Part shown: piece by piece, positions 1 to 8,694 of the stretch
Layout of the letters: the number at the start of each line of letters is the position of its first letter
How positions within the stretch are numbered: the first letter of the stretch is position 1
From: Streptomyces griseosporeus
Lineage (GTDB): Bacteria; Actinomycetota; Actinomycetes; Streptomycetales; Streptomycetaceae
Direction: 5' to 3'
DNA length: 64,000 bases
NCBI RefSeq assembly: GCF_014656055.1
Contig: NZ_BNBR01000002.1
Location: 33,664 to 97,663 of the forward strand
Translations under genes and position numbers: made by a program
Notes under the pieces: generated by a model
Told to the model about the DNA's origin: nothing
The model's input: the letters and a program-made list of their open reading frames with translations, nothing else
Databases searched by the model: none

Positions 1-82
1 GCCCAACGCCACGGCGATGAACACGGCCGGCCAGACAGGCCCTGCGTCGGATCCAGGCGATGTACCGTTCACCGGCTCCACC

Positions 83-670
83 TCACAGACTCGGGAAGAC
101 GACAGCGAAGAAGAGCCACAGCAGCAGCGCCCAGACCACCGCCGCCACCAGCGACACCATCAGCGAGCTGCGCCACTTCACCGCCAGGAACGGCAGCAGC
201 ATAAGCCCGGCAACGGGACCGGCCACGCGGACGGTCGCCCTGGTCAGCCGGCCGTCGGTGCCGTGTCCGTCGGCGGCACGGCGGAGCAGCCGCTGCGAGA
301 CGAGGCCGTACAGTCCGAAGACGACGGGGAAGAACCACAGCGGTGTGACGGTGACGAGTTCCTCCTCGGAGAACTCGTCGAAACTGACGAGATAGATGAA
401 CCCTGCGGCCGTCACGCCGATCAGCAGGGCGATCACATACAGAGCGCTCAATGCGACCGGCTCTGCGGCAGGGCGCGGCGGAGAGGCGGGCGGTGGCAGG
501 AGGGGCGCCGGCCCGACGGCCGGTCCTCGGGTGAGCGGAGCGTCGGATCGCGGGACCCGGACCACCTGGCGGCAGTGCGGACAGCGGACTTTCCGTTCGG
601 CATGCTCGGCCGGGGCCTGCAGCATGTGTCCGCATGAAGCTCTGAACTCCACCTGTCGACCTTGATCCAC
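83..670 (-). CDS. zinc-ribbon membrane protein, unknown function
   Basis: A 195-residue membrane protein of unknown role. The N-terminus has two cysteine knuckles (Cys13 in SCGH, and Cys30/Cys33 in CPHC) that look like a small zinc ribbon. A proline-rich stretch (about 45-70) follows, then four hydrophobic segments near residues 72-95, 108-126, 147-164 and 170-193. The start is GTG at 670. The ribbon would face the cytosol if the first helix enters inward, but this is not settled by the sequence. The gene is divergent from the kinase gene at 851, with 180 bases between them, so the two may share a promoter region; a functional link is only a guess. Existence is well supported by the clean hydrophobic pattern; function is unknown. 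Confidence 0.75.
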   Translation of the reverse strand: MDQGRQVEFRASCGHMLQAPAEHAERKVRCPHCRQVVRVPRSDAPLTRGPAVGPAPLLPPPASPPRPAAEPVALSALYVIALLIGVTAAGFIYLVSFDEFSEEELVTVTPLWFFPVVFGLYGLVSQRLLRRAADGHGTDGRLTRATVRVAGPVAGLMLLPFLAVKWRSSLMVSLVAAVVWALLLWLFFAVVFPSL

Positions 671-850
671 GCTCGGTCTCCCCCCTCACGGACCCCACTG
701 TTCTCTCTCGATGTCGCTGACGACGCGCTCTCCGGCCGCGGCAGTTCCCGAGGCACAGCACGGACCGGCAATCGCTCGCACTGGTAGAACAGTTCGGTAC
801 GCTGCGGCCGGTTCCGCGATGTCGGGCCGCGGGGGGAGGGGAGCACCGGG

Positions 851-2110
851 GTGGCCGTGTTCGAGGAGTTGACGGCGGGGGATCCACGGCGGGTGGGCCG
901 GTACCGGATCGTGGCCCGGCTCGGGGCCGGCGGAATGGGTCAGGTCTATCTGGGGCGCTCGCCCGGTGGCCGCGCGGTCGCGGTGAAGGTCGTCCGTCCG
1001 GAGCTGGCGGAGGACCCGGACTTCCGCAAGCGGTTCGCGCGTGAGGTCGCCGCCGCCCGGCGGGTGAACGGGGTGTTCACCGCCGGTGTCGTCGACGCCG
1101 ACGCCGAGGGCACCCCGGCCTGGCTGGCCACCGGCTACGTGCCCGGCATGTCTCTGGGCGAGGCGGTGAGCCGGCACGGCCGGTGGCCGGCGGAAGCGGT
1201 GCTCGCGCTGGGTGCGGCGCTCGCCGAGGCGCTGGAGGCCATCCACGCGGCCGGGGTCATCCACCGGGACCTCAAGCCCTCCAACGTCCTGCTCGCGGCC
1301 GACGGCCCACGCGTGATCGACTTCGGCATCTCGGTGGTCGGCGGCGCCAGCGCGCTCACCGGCACCGGCATGGTGGTGGGCACGCCGGGTTTCATGGCCC
1401 CGGAGCAGGTGGTGGGCGGCCCGGTCGGCCCCGCCTGTGACGTCTTCGCCCTGGGCGCGGTGCTGGCCTATACCGCCACCGGGGTCCCGGCGTTCGGCAC
1501 GGGCCCGGCGCACGCGGTCAACTTCCGTGCCGTCTACGAGGAACCGGACCTCGGCGCCGTACCTCCCGCCCTGCGGGAACTGATCGGCCCTTGCCTGGCG
1601 AAGGAGCCCGCGGACCGGCCCGCCCTGCCCGAGCTGCTGGAACAGCTGACGGAAGGGGTCGAGGACGATCCGGCGACGGGCCTTTCCCTCGCGGGCACGG
1701 ACTGGCTGCCCGCCCCGGTGGCGGGAGAACTGCGCCACCGTCAGTCCCTTGACCGGCCGGGGCCACCGGCTGTTTCCCCGGCTCCTGTTGCGGCGCCGTC
1801 CGAGTCGGAGCCCCACCCCGCACCGGGAAGGTCCGGGCCGTCGGACGCCGCCGAGCCGGCCGAGGATGCGGCTCTGCCCGAGTCACACGAGCCTCCATCC
1901 GAGGCCCACAGGACCACCGCCACCGTGGCGCTCGTGCCGGCCACGGCGGCCAAGGCGTCGGCGGCGTCCACCCCCTCCCTCCCCCGGCCCACCCGCCGGC
2001 ACATCCTGCTGACGGTCGCAGGCGTCACCGCCGCCGCTGGCGTCAGTACGGCGATCGCGGCAGTGGCCGAGAGGTACGACACGGACGGCGACCCGTCGTC
2101 CGCTCCGTGA
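851..2110 (+). CDS. serine/threonine protein kinase, membrane-anchored
   Basis: A PknB-type (Hanks) kinase of 419 residues. The kinase domain covers about residues 17-275: glycine loop GAGGMG (25-30), catalytic lysine K46 in AVKVV, HRDLKPSN starting at 138, DFG at 157-159 and an APEQ motif near 183. A proline/alanine/serine-rich linker (about 285-380) leads to one hydrophobic segment near 384-404 and a short acidic tail, so the kinase domain is probably cytosolic and tethered at the C-terminus. No PASTA or other recognisable sensor domain is present outside. The start is GTG at 851 behind a GGGGAGGGGAG ribosome-binding site. Such kinases phosphorylate Ser/Thr on regulators or envelope proteins; the substrate here cannot be told. 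Confidence 0.95.
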   Translation: MAVFEELTAGDPRRVGRYRIVARLGAGGMGQVYLGRSPGGRAVAVKVVRPELAEDPDFRKRFAREVAAARRVNGVFTAGVVDADAEGTPAWLATGYVPGMSLGEAVSRHGRWPAEAVLALGAALAEALEAIHAAGVIHRDLKPSNVLLAADGPRVIDFGISVVGGASALTGTGMVVGTPGFMAPEQVVGGPVGPACDVFALGAVLAYTATGVPAFGTGPAHAVNFRAVYEEPDLGAVPPALRELIGPCLAKEPADRPALPELLEQLTEGVEDDPATGLSLAGTDWLPAPVAGELRHRQSLDRPGPPAVSPAPVAAPSESEPHPAPGRSGPSDAAEPAEDAALPESHEPPSEAHRTTATVALVPATAAKASAASTPSLPRPTRRHILLTVAGVTAAAGVSTAIAAVAERYDTDGDPSSAP

Positions 2111-2242
2111 GCAAGGTGGCGTCGGATTGGACCGTCACATTCTGGGGGAACTGGAAGCAGGCCTTCCCCGACACCACGGACCTACGATGACCGGGCCGAC
2201 CGCTGCAGCCCAACCCGGCCCGCCCATACGGTAAGGGGAACC

Positions 2243-3409
2243 ATGACAGGCGTCTCCAGCCCGCGCGTCCTGCTCGTCACCGCAGACGGCGCCCTGCTGG
2301 TCGAGGAGGCGGGTGGAGGCGAAGCGCGCGCCATCGTGCCGGTGCCGCTGGGTCTGCCCACGGTGGGCCGCGAGGCTGCGTTGATGGCCTCCCTGCGGGC
2401 GAGGTACGGCATCGGCGGACGGGTGGCCGCCCTGGTCCGCACCGGAGCGGAGGCCGCGCCCGGTTACGCCTACGTGGTGCGGGTCACGCACTGCTCGGAC
2501 GCCACCGGCCTGCGCCCCGCGGAAGCCGGTGGCCTTCGCGAGGACGAGGAGGTCGCCGCCCTGATCCGTCGCGCCGGCGCGCGGGGACTGCTCACCCTGC
2601 CCGACCTGCGGGAGGAGGGCGAGGGCCAGGGGCCGCTGACCGCGGTGGCGGTACGGGCCGCCGGGTTGGCGGCGCGGGCGGTCGGGGACGTGGTGGCCGG
2701 CGGGCGGGTCGAGGTCGCCGCCAAGCAGGGGGCGCACGACCTGGTGACGACGGCGGACCGGGCTGCGGAGGAGGCGGCGATCGCCGAGATCCGCAGGCAC
2801 CGCCCGGACGACGCGATCCTCGCGGAGGAGTCGGGCAGCCACCCCGGCACCAGCGGTGTCCAGTGGATCCTGGACCCGGTGGACGGCACGGGCAACTTCG
2901 TCCTGGGGCGGCCCGACTACGCGGTCAGCGTCGCGGCGTACCGCGACAAAGTCCCGCTGGCGGCCGTGATCCGGCGGCCGGCGGACGGCGCCTGGGCCGC
3001 GACCGGCGAGCACGGCCCGACGGGCACCCTGCCGCTGGCCTGCCGGTCCACAGGCTCGCTGGCCGAGGCGGTGGTGTCCGTCGGCGTTCCGCACGATCCT
3101 TCCATGCGGCCGGTCTCGCTGCGGTTGCTGGAGCACCTTCTGCCGCGCGCCCGCGACTTCCGCCGGATCGGCTCCGCCTGCTGCGACCTGCTGGCGGTGG
3201 CCACCGGCACGCTTGACGCCTACGTGGGCGTGGACCTCGGCCGCTGGGACTACGCGGCGGGTGTCGCGTTGGTGACGGCGGCGGGCGGCGTCGCCGAGGA
3301 GATGGAGCTGGCCGGCGGCGTGCCCGTGGTCGTCGCGGCGGCACCGGGCGTCGCCGCGGAACTCGTCGCCTTCCTGCGGTCCGTTCCGGCGGCGCGGCCG
3401 GGGGTCTAG
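2243..3409 (+). CDS. inositol monophosphatase family protein with N-terminal extension
   Basis: A 388-residue protein whose C-terminal two thirds (about 130-385) is an inositol monophosphatase-like Mg2+-dependent phosphatase. The metal-binding residues are visible: EE at 195-196, DPVDGT at 211-216 and WDYAAG near 333. The family hydrolyses sugar or inositol phosphates, or PAP. Residues 1-125 are extra for this family. They look like a worn NUDIX fold (VLLVTADGALLV, then REAALMASLRARYGI) without the catalytic glutamates of a Nudix box. The ATG start at 2243 follows AAGGGGA. The stop overlaps by four bases the stop of the convergent gene at 3406. The substrate is not predictable. Confidence 0.88.
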   Translation: MTGVSSPRVLLVTADGALLVEEAGGGEARAIVPVPLGLPTVGREAALMASLRARYGIGGRVAALVRTGAEAAPGYAYVVRVTHCSDATGLRPAEAGGLREDEEVAALIRRAGARGLLTLPDLREEGEGQGPLTAVAVRAAGLAARAVGDVVAGGRVEVAAKQGAHDLVTTADRAAEEAAIAEIRRHRPDDAILAEESGSHPGTSGVQWILDPVDGTGNFVLGRPDYAVSVAAYRDKVPLAAVIRRPADGAWAATGEHGPTGTLPLACRSTGSLAEAVVSVGVPHDPSMRPVSLRLLEHLLPRARDFRRIGSACCDLLAVATGTLDAYVGVDLGRWDYAAGVALVTAAGGVAEEMELAGGVPVVVAAAPGVAAELVAFLRSVPAARPGV

Positions 3410-3948
3410 AAGGGGTCCGGCATGCCCCGCAAGGTGGGGTCGGGGCGGGTGGAGCGAGTGCGCGGCGGATTGGATCCGCCAATGTCTGCGACGAGTTGGT
3501 GGCGCAGCTCGCTGGCCAGCCGCTGCAGGTCGTCCAGCTCGTCGGCGGTCAGGGGCGTATCAGCCCGGTCCGCCGTCTTGCTACGGCCGTCCGGCGACTT
3601 CACGAACAGCACGTTGTCGAGGGCGTCCTCCAGGGCGAGGTAGGCCCGCTTGGAGCCCTGCGACAGGAACATCCCGTGGGCCTCCTCGGCGTAGTACCAG
3701 TTGCGGAAGGAGGCGCGGACGGGCAGCAGGTCCGATCGCGTGGGGACCGGGATCAGCATCCAGTGCCGCGGGATCTGCCGGGTGAGGTGGAAGAGTGCCT
3801 GGTGGGCCGCCAGCCGCTTGTCGCGCAGCGTGCGGTCGTATTCGTGTTCCAGGTTGAGCCGCATGGTGGACCTGTTGGCGACATAGGTGGTCACGGCGCC
3901 GAGGGCCGCACCGAACACTGCGGTCAAAACGGGGAGCAACGCTGACAC
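3406..3948 (-). CDS. hypothetical protein with N-terminal membrane segment
   Basis: A 180-residue protein with a hydrophobic N-terminus (about residues 4-24). The rest is soluble and helical, rich in Arg/Leu/Asp, running to a proline/arginine-rich tail (about 158-180). The pattern resembles many small actinobacterial proteins with one anchor and a cytosolic helical domain; no catalytic motif is seen. It is convergent with the phosphatase gene and their stop codons overlap. No family name can be given. Confidence 0.7.
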   Translation of the reverse strand: MSALLPVLTAVFGAALGAVTTYVANRSTMRLNLEHEYDRTLRDKRLAAHQALFHLTRQIPRHWMLIPVPTRSDLLPVRASFRNWYYAEEAHGMFLSQGSKRAYLALEDALDNVLFVKSPDGRSKTADRADTPLTADELDDLQRLASELRHQLVADIGGSNPPRTRSTRPDPTLRGMPDPF

Positions 3949-4207
3949 GGCTGCAGTGTCCCAGAGCTGCCCGGGTGCGCGAGCCGGATCACGTGTGCGC
4001 TACGGACGACGGCGTACGGCGACGGGCCGGGCAGTCGCAGAGGCGCTACGACCGGGGAGCGCCGAATGCGGGGCCACCTGGGGAATGCCGGAGTCGAGGG
4101 GGGCGGTTCGGCACCACAAAGGCGTACGGGCTCCGCCGGTCCGGCCCCACGGGGAAGCGGTGGAACGAGTGCGCGCGCTTCTCAGCGACCTGTGCCCGGG
4201 ACGCTGC

Positions 4208-4462
4208 CTAGAGACCGCCGAGGCCGATCCCACCGTCCCCCTTGGTGTCACCCCCGGCCTCGTCGAAGTGGGGACCCATGATCAACATTGCCACGCCGAC
4301 GACACACAGGGGGCCGAGAAAGAGCACGCCGAGGAAGTACGGCAAGAAGATGTGGTCGCGGAACGCCCATGTGCACAGAGCAACCTCGGCCGCGACCGAA
4401 GGCACCGTGATCAGCAGACCGGTGACGCGGTTCCGGTCCACAAGGCGGCGTTTAGCGGCCAT
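4208..4462 (-). CDS. small membrane protein
   Basis: An 84-residue protein with two predicted membrane segments (about residues 14-34 and 40-63), a basic N-terminus and a glycine/aspartate-rich C-terminal tail. No known domain is recognised. It stands alone between the preceding minus-strand gene and the marR-like gene, with about 250 bases of unassigned sequence upstream of 4208. Coding nature rests on the hydrophobic pattern and the high third-position GC. Confidence 0.6.
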   Translation of the reverse strand: MAAKRRLVDRNRVTGLLITVPSVAAEVALCTWAFRDHIFLPYFLGVLFLGPLCVVGVAMLIMGPHFDEAGGDTKGDGGIGLGGL

Positions 4463-4618
4463 GCTCCCTCCCCCGGCGGCACGACTGTCACCGTACAGCG
4501 GTGATGCCCGGACGCTCCGCGCGGAACACGTCGCTCCGCGCGGACACGGTGCTTCATGCCCGGCGCCGAGCTCCGGACCTCGCGCGATCTCGAGCCGGGC
4601 GACTCTGCAAGGGAGGGC

Positions 4619-5128
4619 TCAGTCCGAACTCCGGCGCAGCCGAGCGAGTTCGGCGTTCATCTCGGCGAGGAACCGGACGACCACCGCCAGTTCGTCGGCG
4701 CTGAACCGGTTCCGGGCCGCCTCGGTGCCGTGGGCCAGGGGCCGGAAGTAGTCCCGGGCCAGGCTCCGGGCCGCGTCGGCGTAGTGCAGGTGGACCACGC
4801 GGCGATCGCCGCCGTCCCGCACGCGCCGGACGTGCCCGGCCCGCTCCAGCCGGTCCAGGCAGGCGGTCACCGCGCCGGACGTGAGGTTGAGCTGCTTCCG
4901 CAGACGGCCGGGTGTCATGGGCTCGCCCCCCGCCTCGGGATCGGCCTCCGCGTCCAGGATCGCGATCAGCGCCTGCATGTCGGTCATGTGCAGACCCTGC
5001 GCCTGGGCGAATTCCTGGGCTATGCGGTTGAACTCCCCGTTCATCCGGCGCAGCAAAACGGCGAAGGACTGCAACCCGATCGGGTCGTCCGCCGGAAGAG
5101 ATGCCGTGGGCACACCGGGACTGCTCAT
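4619..5128 (-). CDS. MarR-family transcriptional regulator
   Basis: A 169-residue winged-helix regulator of the MarR family, which usually binds a palindrome as a dimer and is released by a small ligand. The HTH and wing lie about residues 65-125 (DMQALIAILDAE, then GRLRKQLNLTSGAVTACLDRLERAGHV and a RRVVHL wing). It is transcribed away from the MMPL exporter gene. The 72 bases between the two genes carry a palindrome and a direct repeat at 5146-5181, so repression of both itself and the exporter is likely. The ATG start at 5128 lies 18 bases from that palindrome. The inducer is unknown. Confidence 0.92.
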   Translation of the reverse strand: MSSPGVPTASLPADDPIGLQSFAVLLRRMNGEFNRIAQEFAQAQGLHMTDMQALIAILDAEADPEAGGEPMTPGRLRKQLNLTSGAVTACLDRLERAGHVRRVRDGGDRRVVHLHYADAARSLARDYFRPLAHGTEAARNRFSADELAVVVRFLAEMNAELARLRRSSD

Positions 5129-5145
5129 GGCACCAGCCTAGTATC

Positions 5146-5181
5146 TCTCAATGATTGAGATACTTTGTGGGTGAGATACTT
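5146..5181. promoter_or_regulatory. candidate MarR operator
   Basis: TCTCAAT-G-ATTGAGA at 5146-5160 is a perfect palindrome with 7-base arms. The 10-mer TGAGATACTT occurs at 5156-5165 and again at 5172-5181. The block sits between the divergent marR-like and MMPL genes, the expected place for a MarR dimer site controlling both. Binding is inferred from position and symmetry. Confidence 0.6.
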
Positions 5182-5200
5182 CTTACGGCTTGGGATGCGC

Positions 5201-7327
5201 ATGACTACCGCACAACGTTGGGCACGACGGCTCGTTCCGCTCGCACTGCTGCTCGTCTGGCTGGGGGTGGGCGGGACACTCGGCCCCTACGCGGGCAAGC
5301 TGGGCGAGGTCGCCACCAACGACCAGGCCGCCTTCCTCCCCCGCGGCGCCGAGTCCACCCAGGTGCTGGACGCCCGCAAGGCGTTCGACCAGGCCGAGAC
5401 CGTGCCGGCCATCGTGGTGTGGACGGCGGACGGGCAGCCGTTCACGCCGCAGCAGCAGGCGGAGGCCACCCGGGCCGTCGCCGCGCTCGCCGGGAAGCCC
5501 GGCGTCGTCGGCCGCCCCTCCCCCGCCCAGCTAGCCGAAGACCGCGAGGCGATGCAGGCCGTCGTCCAGCTGGAACCCGACCTCGGCGAGGAACTGCCCG
5601 CCACCCTCGACGCGGTGCGCGCCGCGACCGGGGACGTGCCGGGCGCCGAGGCGCGGATCGCCGGGCCCGCGGCGAGCCAGGCCGACCTGTCGGACGCGTT
5701 CGCGGGCATCGACGGACTGCTGCTGGGCGTGGCCCTGGGCGCCGTACTGCTGATCCTGCTGCTCGTCTACCGCAGCGTCCTGCTGCCGTTTCTGATCATC
5801 CTCAGCTCGGTCTTCGCCCTGGGTCTGGCCTGCGCTGTGGTCTACGCCCTGGCGGAGCGGGACGTGGTCCGGGTCGACGGGCAGGTGCAGGGCATCCTGT
5901 CGATCCTGGTCATCGGCGCGGCAACGGACTACGCGCTGCTGCTGGCCGCGCGTTTCCGCGAGGAACTGGCCGCGCGCGGTGACCGGGTCGCGGCGGCGGT
6001 GGCCGCAGTGCGCCGCTCCTCCGGCGCCATCACCGCCAGTGCCGCCACGGTGGCGCTGGGGCTGATGGCCCTGCTCGCAAGCGACCTCACCAACAACCGC
6101 GCCCTCGGCCCGGTCGGCGCCATCGGCATCGTCTGCGCCGTGCTGGCCACGCTCACCTTCCTGCCCGCCGTGCTGGCCCTGCTGGGCCGGGTCGCCTACT
6201 GGCCGTCCCGGCCGAAGCCGCCGCAGGAGTCCGCGGAGGGCAGCGGCGTGTGGCGCCGGGTGGCGGGCATCGTGTCCGCCCGGCGGCGCCGCGTCTGGGT
6301 GGTGACGGCGTTGCTGCTGGCCGTGTGTGCGGCCTTCTCTCCGTCCCTGTCCGCCAAGGGCGTGCCGCTGGACGAGATCTTCGTCAACGACGCGCCCTCG
6401 GTCGCGGCGCAGCGCACGCTCGGCGAGCACTTCCCCGGCGGCTCCGGCAACCCGGCGATCGTCATCGCCGACTCCGGCCGGGCTGAGGAGGTGACGGCCG
6501 CCGCGCGCTCCACGGAGGGCGTGGCGAGCGCCGGTGCCGTCTCCGCATCCGGACGGCCCGGGTCCGGGAAGCCGCTGGTGGCGGACGGGCGCGTGCGCAT
6601 CGACGTCACGTTGAAGGCCGCGGCCGACAGCGACGCCGCCAAGGAGACCGTGGAACGGCTGCGTGAGAAGGTGCACGCCGTCCCCGGCGCCGGCGCACTG
6701 GTCGGCGGCTACACCGCGCAGCAGTACGACACCCAGCTGACCGCGGCCCACGACAGGACGCTCATCGTGCCGATCGTCCTCGCCGTGATCCTGCTGATCC
6801 TCACGGTGCTGCTGCGCTCGCTGCTCGTGCCGGTGCTGCTGGTCGCGACCGTCGGCCTGAACTTCCTGGCCACGCTCGGCGTCTCGGCGCTGGTCTTCCA
6901 GCACCTGCTCGGATTCAGCGGCACGGACGCGTCGGTGCCGCTGTACGGCTTCGTGTTCCTGGTGGCACTCGGCGTCGACTACAACATCTTCCTGATGTCC
7001 CGTGTGCGGGAGGAGGCGCTCGCGCACGGCAACCGCCAGGGCGTGCTGCGCGGGCTTACGTCAACCGGTGGGGTGATCACCTCAGCGGGTGTGGTCCTGG
7101 CCGCGACGTTCGCCGCGCTCATGGTGATTCCGCTGGCGTTCCTGGTGCAGATCGCCTTCATCGTGGCCTTCGGCGTGCTGCTGGACACCCTCGTGGTCCG
7201 CTCGCTGCTGGTGCCCGCGCTCATGATCGACATCGGGCCGAGGGCGTGGTGGCCGAGCATCCTGGCCCGCGAGGCGGAGCCGCATCCAAAGGAGGAGGAG
7301 GCCGCGGTCACTGCTCCGTCCGGCTGA
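5201..7327 (+). CDS. MMPL family (RND) transporter
   Basis: A large proton-driven exporter of the MMPL/RND superfamily, about 708 residues from the ATG at 5201. It has the two-fold layout of the family: TM1, a periplasmic loop, five TMs, then a second half with the same plan. The paired transmembrane Asp-Tyr motifs expected for proton relay are present (TDYALLLAARFREE in the first half, VDYNIFLMSRVREE in the second). TTG 5165 and GTG 5171 are also in frame, but they fall inside the operator region and would add a basic leader, so 5201 is preferred. It is divergent from a MarR regulator, a common arrangement for drug or lipid efflux. The substrate cannot be inferred. Confidence 0.93.
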   Translation: MTTAQRWARRLVPLALLLVWLGVGGTLGPYAGKLGEVATNDQAAFLPRGAESTQVLDARKAFDQAETVPAIVVWTADGQPFTPQQQAEATRAVAALAGKPGVVGRPSPAQLAEDREAMQAVVQLEPDLGEELPATLDAVRAATGDVPGAEARIAGPAASQADLSDAFAGIDGLLLGVALGAVLLILLLVYRSVLLPFLIILSSVFALGLACAVVYALAERDVVRVDGQVQGILSILVIGAATDYALLLAARFREELAARGDRVAAAVAAVRRSSGAITASAATVALGLMALLASDLTNNRALGPVGAIGIVCAVLATLTFLPAVLALLGRVAYWPSRPKPPQESAEGSGVWRRVAGIVSARRRRVWVVTALLLAVCAAFSPSLSAKGVPLDEIFVNDAPSVAAQRTLGEHFPGGSGNPAIVIADSGRAEEVTAAARSTEGVASAGAVSASGRPGSGKPLVADGRVRIDVTLKAAADSDAAKETVERLREKVHAVPGAGALVGGYTAQQYDTQLTAAHDRTLIVPIVLAVILLILTVLLRSLLVPVLLVATVGLNFLATLGVSALVFQHLLGFSGTDASVPLYGFVFLVALGVDYNIFLMSRVREEALAHGNRQGVLRGLTSTGGVITSAGVVLAATFAALMVIPLAFLVQIAFIVAFGVLLDTLVVRSLLVPALMIDIGPRAWWPSILAREAEPHPKEEEAAVTAPSG

Positions 7328-7691
7328 CAGTTGCGGCTGTTCGTTTCGAGCGCGGTGGCGGCCGGCCGACCCGAGCTTGGTCTCGGTGGAGGTGTCCCGG
7401 CAGCCGCACGCGACAGGGCCAGCGTCCGCAGCAAGGCGCCGGCTCATGGCAGTCGCCTTCGGCGCCGGCGGGCTGGAAGAGACCGTCCAGTCTGTGCGAC
7501 GCTCGCAGGAACAACCAGCCTGGTCTCGTGAGAGACCCCGCGCCGCCCCTGAAGGCCACCGCTGTGTGACCGGGGCGCGGTACGGGTTGTCTCGCTCGGC
7601 TGTACACGGTCTGATGCCGTGTGCGTGACACCCCTCCCCCATCGCGAGGGGCGTGATGGGCTCGACCCCGAGATGTGCGAGGGGCGAACCA
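7328..7691. other. intergenic region, no gene seen
   Basis: 364 bases between the exporter and the STAS gene. Open frames here lack plausible starts, ribosome sites or familiar protein patterns. No clear terminator or operator was found. A promoter for the STAS gene is presumably near the 3' end. Confidence 0.5.
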
Positions 7692-8012
7692 GTGAACGAC
7701 CTCACCGTGGTCACCCAGCAATACACCGACCGTGCCTTCATCACCGTGCGCGGGGAAATGGACCTGCACAGCTGCCCCCGGCTGGCACGCGCCGCAGCCA
7801 TGATCCCGCTCGGGGGAAAACGCCTGTACATCGACCTGTCCGGCGTCCCCTTCATGGACTCCAGCGGCCTGAACCTGCTGATCTGGCTCCACAGGCGCCT
7901 CAACGCCGAAGGCGGCCTGCTCTCCGTCACCGGCCTCCAGCCCCACCCTGCTGGTTGCGTCGTCGCGCAGTGTGCCGCTCGTCGCTGCTACTGGGGTGCG
8001 TCAGGCGAGTGA
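7692..8012 (+). pseudogene. STAS-domain anti-sigma factor antagonist, 3' end lost
   Basis: STAS proteins bind anti-sigma-factor kinases and release the sigma factor. From the GTG at 7692 the product reads as a normal STAS domain: a beta strand VITVRGEMDLHSC, then the phosphorylation-site loop MDSSGLNLL, then SVTGLQPHPA. After about residue 77 it turns into an unrelated cysteine/arginine-rich tail and stops at 8012. Normal homologues continue with a final strand/helix of the type LLxLTETHTLL. A segment encoding just such an end (ERLLHITETHTLL) is present on the opposite strand at 8001-8075, which suggests a local inversion or recombination with a second copy. It could still make a truncated protein, but probably an unstable one. 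Confidence 0.6.
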
Positions 8013-8075
8013 TTTCGCGGCGGTGGTGAGGAGGGTGTGGGTTTCTGTGATGTGGAGCAGTCGTTCTGGCAGACT
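8001..8075 (-). pseudogene. remnant encoding a STAS-type C-terminus
   Basis: Read on the minus strand, this stretch ends in a stop at 8001-8003. It encodes LPERLLHITETHTLL followed by TTAAKSLA, which matches in style the last strand and helix of actinobacterial STAS antagonists. It has no start of its own and abuts the truncated plus-strand STAS gene tail to tail. It is best read as the inverted or duplicated 3' piece of that gene or of a paralogue. Confidence 0.4.
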
Positions 8076-8336
8076 GCGCTGCTGCGGCTGTCCGGGACGG
8101 AGACCACCGGGTGGCCGTACCGGCGGCGCGGGGTGGCCTCTTGAGTCCCGCGCTGGTGCCACCGCCGGGCAGGCAGGCCGGACGGCAGGCGATGGACACG
8201 GAGATTCACGCCTTCGGGCGTAGATCACCGGCGAGACCACTGAACGCCCTGGTGGGGGCAGTCGGCCATGGGACGATGCGGGACCACGATGCTCCGGGGG
8301 CATCGGTTGGTCGCTTCACGAGGAATCCGCATCCGC

Positions 8337-8672
8337 ATGAAGAAGACAAGCAGCGTCCTGGACGACGGCATGTCCCTGGAGGGCTCGGCTGCCGAGCTGC
8401 GCCGTGCCGCGGTGCACCACTTCGACCAACTCGTCGATCTCTACGGGGAGTTGTGGGGCCAACACATCCATCGCCGGTACTGGGACCTCGACCGGCCCTA
8501 CACGGAGATCCGCAGACCCATCACCCGCAACCCCTGGCTGATGCTCAGGCTGCTGCGCGCCAAGGGACTCGCAGTCCTGCGCGCCGCCACCTCGGTGCCC
8601 CCGACGAAGCGGCTCCACGACGAAGGCATCATCCGCTGCGGCGTGTTCCGTGCCACCAAGCCGCAACGGTGA
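8337..8672 (+). pseudogene. SAM-dependent methyltransferase, internally deleted
   Basis: The 111-residue product from ATG 8337 starts like a class I methyltransferase of the type found in polyketide and terpenoid clusters: AAVHHFDQLVDLYGELWGQHIHRRYWD, which is the usual segment just before the SAM-binding glycine motif. It then jumps at about residue 50 straight into what looks like a C-terminal region (PWLMLRLLRAKGLAVLRAATSVPPTKRL and so on) and ends at 8672. No glycine-rich SAM motif is present. Family members are about 270-290 residues, so some 170 residues are missing, consistent with an in-frame deletion. The gene heads the type III PKS operon and may once have methylated its product. 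Function today is unlikely. Confidence 0.55.
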
Positions 8673-8694
8673 CAGGGCTCGGGGGAAGCCTGGG

